Assembly: GCA_026874595.1 (NCBI GenBank)
Contig: CM049315.1
Location: 10,744,664-10,808,663 of the forward strand
Length of the DNA stretch: 64,000 bases
Reading direction: 5' to 3'
Source: Sipunculus nudus
Lineage: Eukaryota > Annelida > Sipuncula > Golfingiida > Sipunculidae
This document shows, piece after piece, positions 12,001 through 27,000 of the stretch. Each line of letters opens with the position of its first letter. Position 1 is the stretch's first letter. The position numbers and the translations under genes were made by a program. The notes under the pieces were generated by a model that saw only the letters and a program-made list of their open reading frames with translations, was not told the origin of the DNA and ran no database searches.

Positions 12001-15000
12001 GTGAAATTGACTATTAATTTCAGTAATCAATCAAAACTTGGATAGTAATTAGCACAATGATATTGTTTGTTTCTCATTCAACCAACAGTGTGTATACTTT
12101 ATTTGAAAAGATGTTTTATTTTATCAAATTTACTGAATCTTTTATTTTATTTTGGTGAATAAAATTAAGCAGGTACTGAAAACTCCAATGTGCAAAACTT
12201 TTTAATAGTGATTCAAGGAATATTCTTGTAGATGCCATGTTGTGGCATTATTTTCTTTTAAATTCAGTTTAAACATTTATGATTTAAAAATAATAAAATA
12301 TATGTGTATGCATAATATGACCCAATATGAGCTACACTCTGGATATATGATGATTGCAACTTTTGCAACAATTCTAATATTTTAACTTATAGTTTCAGTT
12401 TTTTACTCTGTATATATAATGATTGCAACTTTTGCAACAATTCTTATATTTTAACTTATATTTTCAGGTTTTTTCATTTAAAATTTATAAAACCTGTAAA
12501 TAAAAAAAATGATTCAGATAAAAACTTCTTAATGGAAAAAGTGGATATGCTTAAAAAAAAATAGGCTTATATATAAACTTAAATGCATTATTCCCTTGAA
12601 AGTGAAATAAAGGTATTAGTCCATTCTGTCCACTTGCCTGTCCATCTGTAAATTTTCCATCTGTAAATTTTCATACATTACAGTATCTCAAAACTTTTAC
12701 TGTTTTTCTTCATGACAGTCTTGTCAGAGTATTAGTTTGCAATCATATATTTAGAACTTTACTATAACCAAGTAGGAGGGCCCCTTTCCTCTTACCTTTT
12801 CATATTCTTATATAAATGAAAAACATTACAATAGAATATTTCTACATCCACCTTCGTGCTGCCCTCACTTTTCCCTTCTCCGAACCCCATCCCAAAGTTC
12901 ATACTTTAATATTTTATATAACTATTCGTCCAAAGGTACCTATGTACATGCCAGAAATTATGTCAATATTGTGTAATATGTAGACATAGTGGGCATCACA
13001 ATAATGTACCTTGTCAAGACTAAAGAGATATTATGTCATACAGTCACAAATTAATAAATCACTTCATGAGCATAGTTAATCATAACATCATATCTGTCAA
13101 ATTGAAAGCTTGCAGACTACCATACACTTTAGATCCTTCAACAAATAGCCTTATCATCATTCTACTACTGCTTATTACTGCTGTCATTGCATTCATATTT
13201 GCTCAAATATATCACAATTTTCAACCCCTCCTAAATAAATAAAAAATAAACCACTATATATGACTCTATTAATCCATCAGTCAGGTTATTTCATTTATCA
13301 TTTACTCACATATTACATTACATTCCTTTATAATAGCCCAACATGTCCATGATATTCATAAGCTTTATCGACTCGATATAGTATCACAGTGGAGATACAT
13401 TTATGGTCCAATCACGATCAGCTGAGCGCCGTGACCCATGGGTCCCTTGTTTTTAAGCTTCAGTGTTCCATGTAATTCAAAATGTAAAGATGTACAAAGT
13501 TATCAAATTTGGCTATGAATTTTTTCCCCTGGTACATACTACAAACATGTAGATATAGTGAAATAGCACATCTCATTTTTCATTTAAGTTGTTAAATCTT
13601 CCAGATTTATATTAATGTATTCACAGGATTCCAGGATTTTGCCAACTGTATTGACTAATTGATCAAAGATTGATTAGCTGTCATTGTCTAGCAGACTAAA
13701 ATGTGTTTATATACTGATTTGAAACTCAAAACTTAACTGTTTATTAGTACCGTGTTCATTGTACATAACCTAATATTCTTTCTTTCTCCTGCAGAGGTAA
13801 TGGATGACTTGTTCAGATATGTCCATCCTAAGACTGGCAAGCCGTCCCCCATGGTCTCAGAACAGCTCCACACCATTGTCACAAAGAATGCAGATGTGAG
13901 TTGGAAAGTTGTGTTCAGGTTTTTTCTCAAATTTGTGTGTAGGGTGTTAAAAGAGTAGTTCAGATTTTTTTAATATAAAGGATGGTTGAAGAAAAAACAC
14001 TTTATTCATCTTATTTACTATATTTACTACAAGATAATGAATCGTTTAAAAATTAAAATAAAACTGCAGTTTGTTTATTTGAAGGTCTGTTTGGGAATGT
14101 TAAAAACATCCTTGTAACACAAAAACCATATATTATCCCTTCATAGGTGGTATGTATGTAATTTTGATACAAAAATGAGTAATGTATGGATTCACATGTG
14201 ATTGTTTAAAATTTTTTAAAAAATATGTTGAAAGTAGAGAATTCAAGCATTATTACTGATTATATGTTTATGAATTTCTATAAGAGAAACTGTCACTGTA
14301 CTAGTGTAGTAAATTGAACTTCGATAAAATTAGTAACACAGTGCCCATTCTTGTATTGGGACAGGTCCATGCAACATCCACCAGACACATTTAGGATGTG
14401 TTTTTCTATTGGACACACCAGCATACTATAGTTTCAGAATGATGTCGCTGCTATTGACCCAAATTTTGCATACAATATCAGATTCCTCAGGTTTTATAAA
14501 AAGATATAGAAGTTACACAACAAAGTAACAAAGAAGTCAATTATCCTTTTTATGGTATTAGCCTCTAGAGCAAATGTTGTAATGTTGAGGTGATGATTGA
14601 GTCTTAAAAATTTCATTTCTTTTTTTCTTCCTTCAGAAATTGAACTCAGCCATTATTTATGATAGGGATTACAACTACAACTACTTCGGTTTCAAGGTAT
14701 GTTATGTTACCTAGATTTTGTTGTATGCAGCCTATTTCATTTGTTATGAATGATACAATCATTAGTGATTTCAGTATATTTGTACAAGATATTATGGAAA
14801 CAATGTGGTCATTAAGAAATTTAAAAGGAATAACCTCTTAATTTTTTTAGATATCGCAGCATCATTTAAAGGAAAACTGGCTGCCTAAGGATGTGTCAAT
14901 GTCTCATTAAGGGCTGCTAGGTGAGGATGACCTTGAAGCATGACTGTTTGTTACTGATATTACACTAATCAGTCCTTTTAAGAAGTGTCTTGAGAATTTC

Positions 15001-18000
15001 CCACGGGTATTCAAAACATTTCCTGCAGATCTGCTACTTCCATGAGAGGTGAGGGACAAACCAGGTCTGATCCACGGGTCGAATTTTCATTTATAATGAT
15101 TCATCTCAACACTGTTGGTAATGTAACCACATGATATTACATGACAACCATATTTAGAAATGATCCTCTGAAAGGGAATTTGATAAATATCTTATTTTCT
15201 CCCAAATATTAAAAAAAGTTTTCTATTACTTTCAGACACTAGAGAGATCCTACCTGCTCAAAACAAGTGGAAAAGGTATTTTTGTTCACTTTGTTCATCA
15301 TAACTTATGAACTTAAAAAATTTTACAGTTCCATTTTGTCAATTTAACTTTAATTTTTAATATGTAACTTGAACAGATAGAATACTGTTTTCCAGGTGCT
15401 CAGGTCAATTGTATTTCCGGGGATGATGTTAGGGGATGCAGGGAGCACAGAGCCACATGCACTCTTTTTCCATGTAAAAATCTTGGAAATCTAATAATAT
15501 ACACTTAATGAAAAGCAGCGTCCGATTTTGTTGCTCACACGGTTTCTTTCCCTCAAGTTGCACATCTGAGAGTTGTCTTATAAACTGTTCTTGCTCTCCC
15601 AACTTGTTCACCCATGTCAGAATGCTGAGCCCCCTTTTCTAAGATTCTGAATCTGTCTCTGATTTCTTCCAGCAGAGCAATTTGATATATATATAATAAC
15701 AATTCTAAGAACTTGTAATTCACTGGGAGTAAGGGGGAGGGCTTGCTTTTAGGTAATGTATGCTATTAATAAGTTTTATTCTGGGTCTGTTATGAGACCC
15801 TGATCACAAGAATCATTGTGACTCTTGATTGAATATTCTATTTTATTGCTGCCTGAGAGTTTATAATGTGAATGTTTATTTACAGTCGCTGAAAGGCCGC
15901 AACACATGTTGATGAGGGTGTCTGTCGGAATCCACGGAGAAGACATTGACAGAGCCATAGAGGTAACTTCCCTCAGCAAGCAGTACATTAATCACCCTAC
16001 TGGTACTGTTAACCTAATGTCAGTGAAAGTAGACAAAACATGAAGCTAGCTGTTCACATACGTTTAATATAATAAACATGGCAATTTTTGACAAACTGAA
16101 AATCTTGTTTACTGAGGTGATTGGTGGCATAAATGTGTGAAGTTGAAAGGTCACTGATTGCAAAATGCTGTTTGCAAATCTCCATCTGACTTCCCAGGCC
16201 AAGGGCCCACAGGTGCAGTAGTCACTGGGACTGGTTAACACCAGGATTAAAAATAAGAGGAAGTGTGTGATATTACTCTGTCACATAGTCCAAACTGGAA
16301 TGGAATTCTGCAAATGTACATATACGAAGTTAACCTTGCATTAATAAGAAAGATGGTTATCCCCAACAAAAAAAAAATAAAAAAGGTTAGGTTGCATTTT
16401 CAAAATCTTCTTGTATCCAAAAAGGTATGTACAAGAATGGTTGATACCCCCATGATACATTTAAAAGTTGTACTTAAATTATGATTGTTGCATTCTACAA
16501 CTTGTATTTTTAATTATGAATCTTAACACACAGCTAGCACACAGTATTATGTGGATACAGATACACATGAACACAAATTTATTATTTCAGACTTATAACC
16601 TGATGTCTGAGAAGTGGTTCACCCATGCATCCCCTACACTCTTCAATGCTGGAACAAATCGGCCACAGCTATCAAGGTGAGATTACTGTAGCATCTTTTG
16701 TTATGTACTTAGGGTAATTACTACTTAGAGATAAAAGTTTTGGCACCAATGTATCTGATGTAATGATTTTGACTTTCATAAATAATAGGACTGCTTATTC
16801 ATTTTTATAAAGGATGCCCAAATTTGGGTTTGGAAGAGTTAACACAAACTGAATCCTTATCAAATACTTTTATTTTGTCTTGTTCCTTTGTACACAAAGA
16901 TATAATTAAAATTTTGTTATTATGATGTTTGTTTTTGTATTATATATTTTCATAAAAGAATGCAGAATCTGAAAAGTTACTTATTTTCAAGCACTTGCAA
17001 TGACATGCATTACCACCTCGGTGAAGAAACTATATAAAGTGTCAATTAATTGTTTTAAACACACTGATATGAAATGGCTTTTCTAAATTTACAAAAAAAA
17101 TTATTAAAGAAGATATTTGTAATGCTAATTATTTCTTATAGGAACATGACCAGTTAATCACAATGAATGGAGCTTTCAGGGTACAACTCTGCATATTTTG
17201 CTTTCAGTTGTTTCTTGCTGACAATGAAGGATGACAGTATCGAGGGGATCTATGATACTCTGAAGCAGTGTGCCCTCATCTCAAAGAGCGCAGGAGGAAT
17301 CGGCGTCAATGTCCACTGTATAAGGGCCACCGGCAGCTATATTGCAGGGGTGAGTAATTATCTTGGCCATTTAGGCTGTCACAGATTTTGTGGTGTCTAA
17401 TAGGTAAAGCTATATTCTGAAAACTAGCATATTACCTGTTCTTGCATAGAACACACAGTTCCTGATAGGTGGCACTGCAATAGCCCCTTGGTATAATGAT
17501 AAATTTCTCAGGTTTTGTAAGAAAATACTTCACCTTGGCATCATTCCTGACAGTTCAAGACCAAAAACAGGCCTTTTCAAGGCGTGGCCAAAGAGAGTTG
17601 GGTAACAAAAGCTGAGTCAATTGTAGTATAGATTAATGCTAATAAGTTATTAAAGTAAGGCCAAAAAAAATTAAAGGTATGGTTCTCAGGCACCGCCCGC
17701 ATCAATTTTAAACCCCCGCATCAAAAATTTTTATTTTGATTTTCAATAAAACTTTCCAATTTTGAGCTGCTGCCGCTCCGACATTTCTTTCAAGAAGGTA
17801 AAACCATACAATTTCCTTTGTTTTGTAGTGATTTTACTTATTTAGCAAAATAAAACTGTTATTTTCATGCTTTTCCCTTATCATTTGACATTTTTATCGA
17901 AACATACCAAAAAATTTAAAATAAAAAAGCGCCCGCCCGCATTGATTTCTGAAAAAAAGTGCCTGAGAATCATACCTTTTTTTTATTTTGGCCTAACTGG

Positions 18001-21000
18001 TGGTCTGTAGCTGTTTTTTTTTTTTCCTACAGTTTTAGTATTTTATTGTTAATTTACTATGTGTGATGATTAAGATGATTAAGGAGACTGTAAATATGAC
18101 CATGATTAAAAGGTGTTTTTTTTTTCTTCAGACTAACGGTACATCTAACGGTTTGTTACCGATGCTTCGTGTCTACAACAACACAGCCAGATACGTGGAC
18201 CAGGGAGGAAACAAGGTGAGAAGCCCAGTACTTTTATTCTCTGATAAAACTTCCAAGTTGTTTTTACAGTAACAGACAATGTAAGCCATTTTACATAGAA
18301 AAAATGCAGCACAATTTTTGATGGTTTCACAAATAATATAGTTTGTGTTATCCTTTTGTAAATGTGTATGAATATTGTTTCCAAACATGTAGCTATGACT
18401 ATTGTCTAAATCCTTTCCATTTTGTGTGAACCGAGTGATTAGTTCCCTTTTTACATAACACATTAAAACATTAACAACATAAACTAAAACAAAAAAAGCA
18501 TCTTGGTTAGTCATGTTGACATGTCTGCATAGAATTAGCTCTGTGGTAATTAGTTATAACAGTTCAATGATAGAGAGGATAAAGGTAAAAAAAAATAAAT
18601 AGCCTTATTAATAGGTTTGGTTTCTCAGTCATCACACATACATGTCAGTTTTGAGGCATTAAATATTTTGATTGGTAGTAGAAATTTACCAATTTTTGAC
18701 TCCCAGCTGCTCGGACATAATTTTCAAGATAGTAAACTTATTTGAGATTATTTCACTTTGTTGTGATGTGCTTTGCCCTGTTTAGCAAAACAATTGTTAT
18801 TATCCTTTTGTACCTTAAAAAATTTCCATCCTGCACCTAGAAATGTACCTACATGTCAAATTTTTAGTATTCCACACACAAGACTGCATATAAAATGTTT
18901 TGTGCATAATGTTGATGTGATATACAAGTATGTTATGAACTCCTTTAATCTGTCATTTTCTTTAATGATCATTCTAGCGGCCTGGTGCCTTCGCCATATA
19001 TCTTGAGCCCTGGCATGCTGATATGTTTGATTTCCTGGACTGCCGTAAGAACACTGGGAAGGAGGAGCAGAGAGCACGCGATCTGTTTTACGCTCTGTGG
19101 ATCCCTGATCTGTTTATGGAGCGAGTTGAGAAGAATCTGGATTGGACGCTGATGTGCCCTCATGAGTGTCCAGGTCTCAGTGATGTCTGGGGGGACGAGT
19201 TTGTAGCACTCTATGAAAAGTAAGTCAGTTATACCCAAGATCTTGTTCTTATTTAATCTGGTTTACTCAGCAAGATTAAAAGGTGTAATAGGATGGTAAT
19301 TCAGTTAAATGAGAATTAGTTTTAACCTTTATAAATAAATAATTATTAATGTTTAAAAAAATTAACATTTTTTAAATTTGAAAAAAAGTCCAAACTGGTC
19401 CAACACACATTGATAAAGCAAGTGATATGATTTATAAAGTTTAATTTTCAATAAATGTTTATCAGTCAAATATCGAATTTGTTTAAATGGGACATTCAAA
19501 GTGAAATGTGTGTCCTGAGTGTAATGGATAACTATAATTTTAAATTTTAGACAGTAAATTGTATGAAATATAAAGACTCCAGTCTGAGTTAATTCAGGAA
19601 TCTGAAATTTCTTACTTATGATGATATAAAATATAATGGACTGATTGCGCTACTCATGCAGGTATGAAAAGGAGGGCAGGGGTAAGAAAACGATCAAGGC
19701 TCAGTCACTGTGGTACGCCATCATCGAGTCCCAGACAGAGACTGGGACACCGTACATGGTTTACAAGGATCACAGTAACCGAAAGAGCAACCAGCAAAAC
19801 CTGGGTACTATCAAGTGCAGCAACCTGTGTACAGAGGTCATTGAGTACAGCAGTCCAGATGAGGTACGACGTGTAAATCAGTATTCACAGTTTAAACAAA
19901 ACAGCTTGAGGTATTCTTTACTGGCTATCTCAAGGCGATGAAAAAGCATCAGTGGTCTATTAAGTATATTATATTAAATATAATAACAGTATCCACAAAC
20001 AGGGCAGCCACAAGTCTTATGCAACATGGGTGCAATTGACCATGGAGAGATTAACAAAGGGTTCCCATAAACCGAAAAAAGTAATGATTTTTAATTTTTA
20101 AAAAAATCTGTATTAAAAAAGTCGAGAAATTTTGGAAATTTTCATAAAGCCATTAAAAAAGTTTTGAAATTTTATTTGCAAGCTATCTTAAAATGTCTTT
20201 CAATTCATCTATGTTCTTCCTTAAATTTGTAATGATATAATGAATCCCATACTCTTCCCTTTGAAAAATTATGGGCCATAAATGTATGAATTGTGTTAGA
20301 TAATATAATGTAGATTATAATATTGCTTATTTTTTCTTTACTTTCTGCAGGTGGCAGTTTGTAACTTGGCCTCCATCGCCGTGAACATGTACGTTAAACC
20401 AGATAGGACATATGACTTTGAGAAGCTAGCTTATGTGGCTGGTGTCATCACACGCAATCTGAACAGAATCATCGACGTTAACTATTATCCAGTTATAGAG
20501 GTAAGAGCATGTATAATACTTACAATTAATACCTGTGTATTTTACACAATCATGTCAATCAGTGCTGTCATGTTTAGCATTTTTTTAGTTATAAGGGGGA
20601 TATTTGAATAATTTAAATTGATTGTAAGAATTTACAGGGCTGTATTAACCAACAGAATTTTTTTTTTCAATTATACCTTTGTTTTTGCCTGTGAATTCCC
20701 AGGTCAATACATAGGTGTAGTCAGTATTTATGTAGAGTTGTAATTATGTTGTAGAGTAGAGAAGGACTAAACATGAAACTCTGAAACAATTGCTGTTAAC
20801 TAATGTGTTTCTTAATTCCAAATTATGATGCTGAAAGTTGGCCCAGAAAAATTACTTACAATATTTACCTTACATGTACACCCCAATTTATTCTAGGCCA
20901 GACGATCAAATGAGCGCCACCGTCCAATCGGTATTGGAGTGCAGGGATTGGCTGATGCTTTCATTCTCATGCGATACCCCTTTGAAAGTGAGGAAGCACA

Positions 21001-24000
21001 GGACTTGAACAAGAAGATATTTGAGACGATTTATTACGGTGCCCTGCGAGCTAGCGTACAGCTCGCTAAAGAGGAAGGACCTTACTCTACATATGAAGGC
21101 TGTCCTGTCAGTAAAGGGGTAGGCATACAAAATAAGTTTCTCTATCAAAACAATTATGATTATTTAAGGGATCATCCAATGCTTTTCTATTTGTTTCTTA
21201 TCTGTTTGCGTTTCTCTGGATACTGTGGTTGGCTTTATTATAATGAGGCTGAAATTTCACGATTTCTTCATGTAGAACATTTTGCGAGGGTTTCATTTTT
21301 CAATTGCACCAGAACCTGTAAAATCTAAGTATAACAAGACCTATATTGATTTAAAGTTTAGAAAAAAAAATCTTCAGTACCTAACTCAATTCTATTTCAG
21401 TCATTAAATCAGGACTTGTATCACAGTCGATATGTATTACAGTCTGTGTGTGCAGCTAATGCACAGGCCAGTTTCAAAACCAGTCACCAGTTAGGTTGCT
21501 GATGAGGTTGTTTTCAGAGGTCATCTTATTTGATGGGGCGTCTTATTCCCGAGGGTTTCATCTTGCGATTATTTCAGATTAGCGAATATTGTGAAATTAA
21601 AACCCTTGCAAATAAAAAGTTAACCACAGTATCAAGTAAATGTTTAAAAAGATGTTTTGAGGAAATTAGGCATAAAGCATACTTACATTATTTGTTCAGA
21701 TCAAGTACTTCTATCTGTATTAAAGTTAATTGTATCCCAAGACAAAGTTGGGATATTATGGTTCCGGCACAGTCGCTCTGGCGCCGCAGAGATTTCTTCT
21801 GACCTTTCCTATGAGTGGCCTTGACCTTGAATATTCCCATATTTAGTGAAAAGTATTGTTTCTTAAGTTGAAAGATGGAAGAAACCAGGGTCACTTGCCA
21901 AGTGTCAGTATATGCTGAAGATGGGGGCTTATTCTTAAATTGTCTGGGATTAATTGTCTGGGGATTCTATGGTGCCAAGAAATTCTAGTTGGTAATGAAT
22001 GCGTACTGGTGCTGTAAGCTGACCAGTGGAATATTCTGAAATTGATCAACAGATTTGGTTTATAAATTATAAGTTTTTATGTACATGTAGCAGTCTTGAT
22101 ATGATAATATACTGAATGGAGCTAGCTTCTTTGGGGGGGGGTATCATTACAAATGTCATTGCCAAATCTGTAATAGAATTTCACTTGAATTATGAAAAAA
22201 GTGAATTGAATTTAGTTTTTCATACCAGTTTTATAGTTAATTACACAATCTTCTGTAATGTTTAAATTTCATATCTTATATGTTCATTATATGTTCATTA
22301 ATTGCTTTATCATATAAATATTAATTTGTTTAATCACTGAGTATTGTGATCTTTCACACTGATAACCCCACATATTTTTATTTTGATTAAAATGTTGTAG
22401 TTCACATGTAAATATTATTTTGGTTAATTATTATAAATATGTTGATTCCCTGACAGATATTGCAGTTTGACATGTGGGGAGTGAAACCATCAGACCTACA
22501 TGACTGGGAGGGGCTCAGAAAAGAGATCAAAGAGTAAGTAATGTACATGTAGTATGGTCAAACTTACACACACACACACACAGACCACTAGACCTACATG
22601 ACTGGGAGGGACTTAAAAAAGAGATCAAAGAGTAAGAGTCGCACATGTAGCATGGTCAAACACACACACAATCAGACCACTAGACCTACAGGATAAGGAG
22701 GGGCCCAGGAAGTTGAATAAAAAATATTTTTTTTATAAAGAATAGACGTACATTTTTTAGGAAACAAGATCCCAATCGAATGAATATGAGCATCTATGAT
22801 ATATATATTAAATTATATTCAATTGTTCTACACTTGTGCTCCAGGCAAGAACTGTACCACGGTCTTGGCACCCTATTCTTGAAAAAGAGGTAGTGAATGG
22901 GTACTGATAGTGGTGAAGCAAAAGAAAACTGATATCTTATACCCAAGGAATTGGAGAAAAGTGGCTAACTGCAACCCCCCCCCCCCCCCCCAGCCCCACC
23001 ACAAAAATGAAACACATAAGACAGAAAGTCTAAAATAACTGTTATATGTAATTAAAGATACAGTTGCCTGGTGCCAGCTGATTAAGTATATTGTTACCTC
23101 TTCAGTAGCTAGGTGAATAAAAAACACCTATATCTCTGAAACTTTTTGCTTAATGAGTACATGAGTTAGGGAAACCACAGCTTTTACATTTATTAAAAAT
23201 TTTCATGTAAGAATGGAATTTTAATGTGAAATCTGAAAAAGTGTTATTTATATTGATGCTTTATTTATCTTGTATGGTTACTGTGGGTTAACAGTATCAC
23301 AAAAAATAGCATATTGTATTTTACTTTTGTGTATTTTTTATAAATGAAACACTTGTGACCAATTGTTCTTTTCAGAATCAGTTCTCACTAGATTTGCTTG
23401 CACACATATCACTATTGGGAGGTATGAGACCTTGGGTACATATAACTATTATCATTCCAGGCACGGAATCAGAAACAGTTTACTGATGGCCCCCATGCCG
23501 ACTGCGTCCACCGCCCAGATCCTTGGCAACAACGAGTCAATAGAACCTTACACTAGCAACATCTACACTCGCAGAGTACTATCAGGGGAATTCCAGGTTA
23601 GTTTGCAGTTTCACAAAGAAAAATAAAACAACTTGGGGATATTGTTGAGGGTAATTAAAAAACATCTTTTGTTTTTATGATATTGAAATTTTTTGAGAGA
23701 AAATTATTGATTTTGCATGATTGACAGACCTAAACATTAAAACAATTCTTTTACATGTAAGCAAATCCTGCATACACATTAACAAGCTTTGATTGTGATG
23801 ATTGATTGATATGTCAGGTTTGTTTAACCTCTATTAGTTCATTTTAAAAATTGTTCTGAGACAATTACATTGAATAGCACAACAATTAAGGACAAAATGT
23901 GAAATGCATCACACCATATTTTTCTCTCTGGCAGATCGTAAACAAGCACCTGCTGAAGGATCTGACTGAACTGGGACTGTGGGATGATGATATGAAGAAC

Positions 24001-27000
24001 AAACTCATTGCAAACAATGGATCCATCCAGGTAAGTCATATTATAATGTATATTTAAAAAAAATTGTATAAATATAAAAAAAATTAAAAGAGGTAAAGCT
24101 GGGCCTGTGGGCTGATAGTCTCACCTGATTTTACACTTTGCCAACCTTGCTTTTGGGCCTGTTCAATCTTGTAACTTTTCTCATCTCCCTAGGGATATAA
24201 AGGTTTGAAGTATACATATTTTGATTTATGTGGAGAAATCTCCAGAAATGTCACAAATCGTATGGCAGAAGTGTAATTATTAAAGGCTAAAAGCTAATTA
24301 ACATTTGTAATCATTGACAGAGGGAGGAGACACAAGCTGCTGTATGGTGCTACCACCTTTTGGATATTGGCAAAACTAGTTGCTAGAGATAGCCAGTACA
24401 GTTCATAAGGGTTTTACTTTATTTATACCCCGCCATAGCAGAGAGGGGGATATACTTATAGTAATCAGCTCTGTCCATCCGTAAACAATTGTCATGTGAC
24501 ACTTAAATGATTTTTGGATTTTTTATGAAATTTGTTTATACAAAATTTTTTCATTTCATATGCTACACAATTTCTCAGTTTTCATTGGATCTACTTCTAA
24601 TTATTGGAGCAGGTGCAAAACATGGGTCTCTAGTAGGGCTGGGTATCGGTCCGCCTCTTCCAATACAATACGTATTGCGATACAGTTAATTCGATACCGA
24701 TACGTATTGACGATACGTTTATTTTTCTTTCCATTTCTAAATAAAAGCTCTGTTTCTTGTTTATATATATATATATTTGTATTTTAACATAAAACTTATT
24801 TACTATGCTATGCACTTAAGCAGCTTAGGCTTGATATTAAATAGATCATCAGACCAGTTGATTTTAATTATCAAAATCTATCTAATCAAGACTACCAAAA
24901 TCTGGATCTTCTGTGTGCCTTTAGCTCCCCCCCCCCCCCCCCCCCCCCCCCGGTGCACAAACACTTATTTATTGCGTTGGGTGGGGAAGATCATAGGCTG
25001 TGTTTTTATGTCATGTAATTACACAGTTTTGTATATTTCTGTGAATATGAATCCCATTAGTCACTCTCCTGTTTGTACAGGATTAGTCCCCAGGCTTTAA
25101 CCATTTATTTGACATCTGATGTCCAACGCAGGAGTTCCGAGTAACCTATGACTTGCTGCGTAAAGATTTTCAAAGTAATTCATAATCTAAGTCCAGGTTA
25201 TCTTAAACAGTACTTCACTACACCTATTTCTGGTCGTGTCACCAGACTAGCTAGCTATGGACCAGCAGTGCTGGTAACAAATAGTGTTACGTATGGAACC
25301 CACTTGCTAAAACATTTTGGTACTATGCTATGGAATTCTCTTCTGATAGACTATAATAATGGAGAGTCCCTTAGAGCATTCAAAATAAAGTTATCGTACT
25401 GTAAATGGGCATCCTGCGGTTGTAAACTGTGTAATAATCACTTTGTAAAAATTGACATTCCTTCTTTGGGCCGTATGCCATTTCCAATTTGTTTTGTCAC
25501 TTCATGCCTTATTGTGATTTTTTTTTTCAATATGAATTGGTCACTGTAATTTATAAGGACTATAAATCAAATGTTATTCGCATTATACAAGTTCATGCTT
25601 AACTTTGATCCTTAAAATTGATCAGACTTGTGATACTTATTTTCATTTAAATTAATGTATTTTTATTATTATAATATTTTAAATGATTTAATTTTAATTA
25701 ATGTATGATAAGAATGTGGTCGGTCATAATAGCCTATGGTTAATGTTGTCTTTGTTCATAAAAACCAACATAAAATAAAATATTTGTATTATATCAAATT
25801 GACAGAATCATTCTCCTATTATCACTCACATGTGCCTGCTTGTCATAAAAGTACTGATGTGCATGTGTATATACATTTATTAACAAGTTTTAAAAGCCAA
25901 AGCAACAAATATACAGTGCATTTAAAATTATAAATTGTCATGGTTATAATTAAAGTTAAGAGTTATATCCCTATGCATTAGCAATCAATCGATACGACCA
26001 ATACAGCATGCAACACATTTAGATTATCATATCGACGTCGTGTATCGATTCTATCGATATATTGATTCAGCCCTAGTCTCTAGAGCTGGTTGTCCCCCGC
26101 CTCAGCGATGCCGGGGGGGGGGGGGGATATAGTTATCAGCTCAGGCTGTCTGTATGTCCATCCATATGTGCAAACAATTCTGTAAACAATTATTATGCTA
26201 TGCGATATCTTAAAAAGTTTAACTGGGATCTTTTTTTTCTGAACTTTTTTTTATACAAGTTTTTTACATTTAATGTGTGATGATTTCTCAGTTTTACTGG
26301 GATCTACTTCTTATTATCTGAGCAGGTGCATCTTATCAGTCTCCAGAGCTGATTAGGTTTTTTTTTACACATGGTTCCTTTTTTTTATTTTTTATGAATT
26401 CTAAAATTTTTTTTGCATTTTTATGAATTTTGAAATCCTAAAATTTTATATGAAATGGAAGGTTAAAAAAATGTATCATTCAAATGCATGTCTCCACAAG
26501 ATGGCAGGCATATCTTTAAAGTCTCCTTACCTGAACAGTTTTAGGTCACAGGGTGATGAATTGTGGTATTTATTTATAAATTTTTAGCTCAGCTGACTGA
26601 AAGTCATCTGAGCTTTAGCGATCACTCTTTGTCCGTCGTCCGTCTGTCAGTCTGTCTGTCTGTCAGGCACAAATCGAAACCGCTAGAACTGGAATCTTCC
26701 TACTTGACATCCTGGGAGTCCATGAAAAATCTCCTTGGAAACCCGAAATTAGGTCTCTGTTACCCATATCCTTCGAGCTATGGGGCCCCAAAGTACCCCC
26801 CAGAAAAGTCCAAAATTTCATACAAAAACTTAATATCTCATTAACTACTTGACTGATGGTCATGATTTTTGGCATACATATTGATCATGAGAGGTTCCAT
26901 CAGTTCCTGAAGACTGGTGGCGCCACCTGTATTTTTCAATTTTTTACAAATTTTTTTCTCTATTTTTGAGACCTTTAAAAATGTGAACATCTGTTAACAA

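Larger units (their letters stand above)
13896..17207. other. RRM1 introns 4-8, no embedded features recognised
   Basis: Five introns of 531-741 bp (13896-14636, 14697-15235, 15276-15885, 15963-16590, 16677-17207). They are AT-rich and unique-looking. I saw no repeat family, RNA gene or alternative exon. Confidence 0.5.
19220..20896. other. RRM1 introns 11-13, nothing recognised
   Basis: Introns 19220-19661, 19864-20350 and 20501-20896 are AT-rich without a visible repeat or RNA gene. Confidence 0.5.
24419..26345. repeat. TATACCCCGCC-type repeat, interrupted by a transposon
   Basis: Two related blocks share TTTCTCAGTTTT, GGATCTACTTCT, ATT and GAGCAGGTGCA: 24419-24633 and 26100-26345. They look like tandem copies of one repeat. 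The first is split by the element at 24634-26075. Confidence 0.5.

Noticed and set aside
13033-13242. Small hydrophobic frame resembling a mitochondrial membrane peptide
   Set aside because: Only a hydrophobic stretch is seen and there are no neighbouring mitochondrial genes; left as part of an unexplained block.
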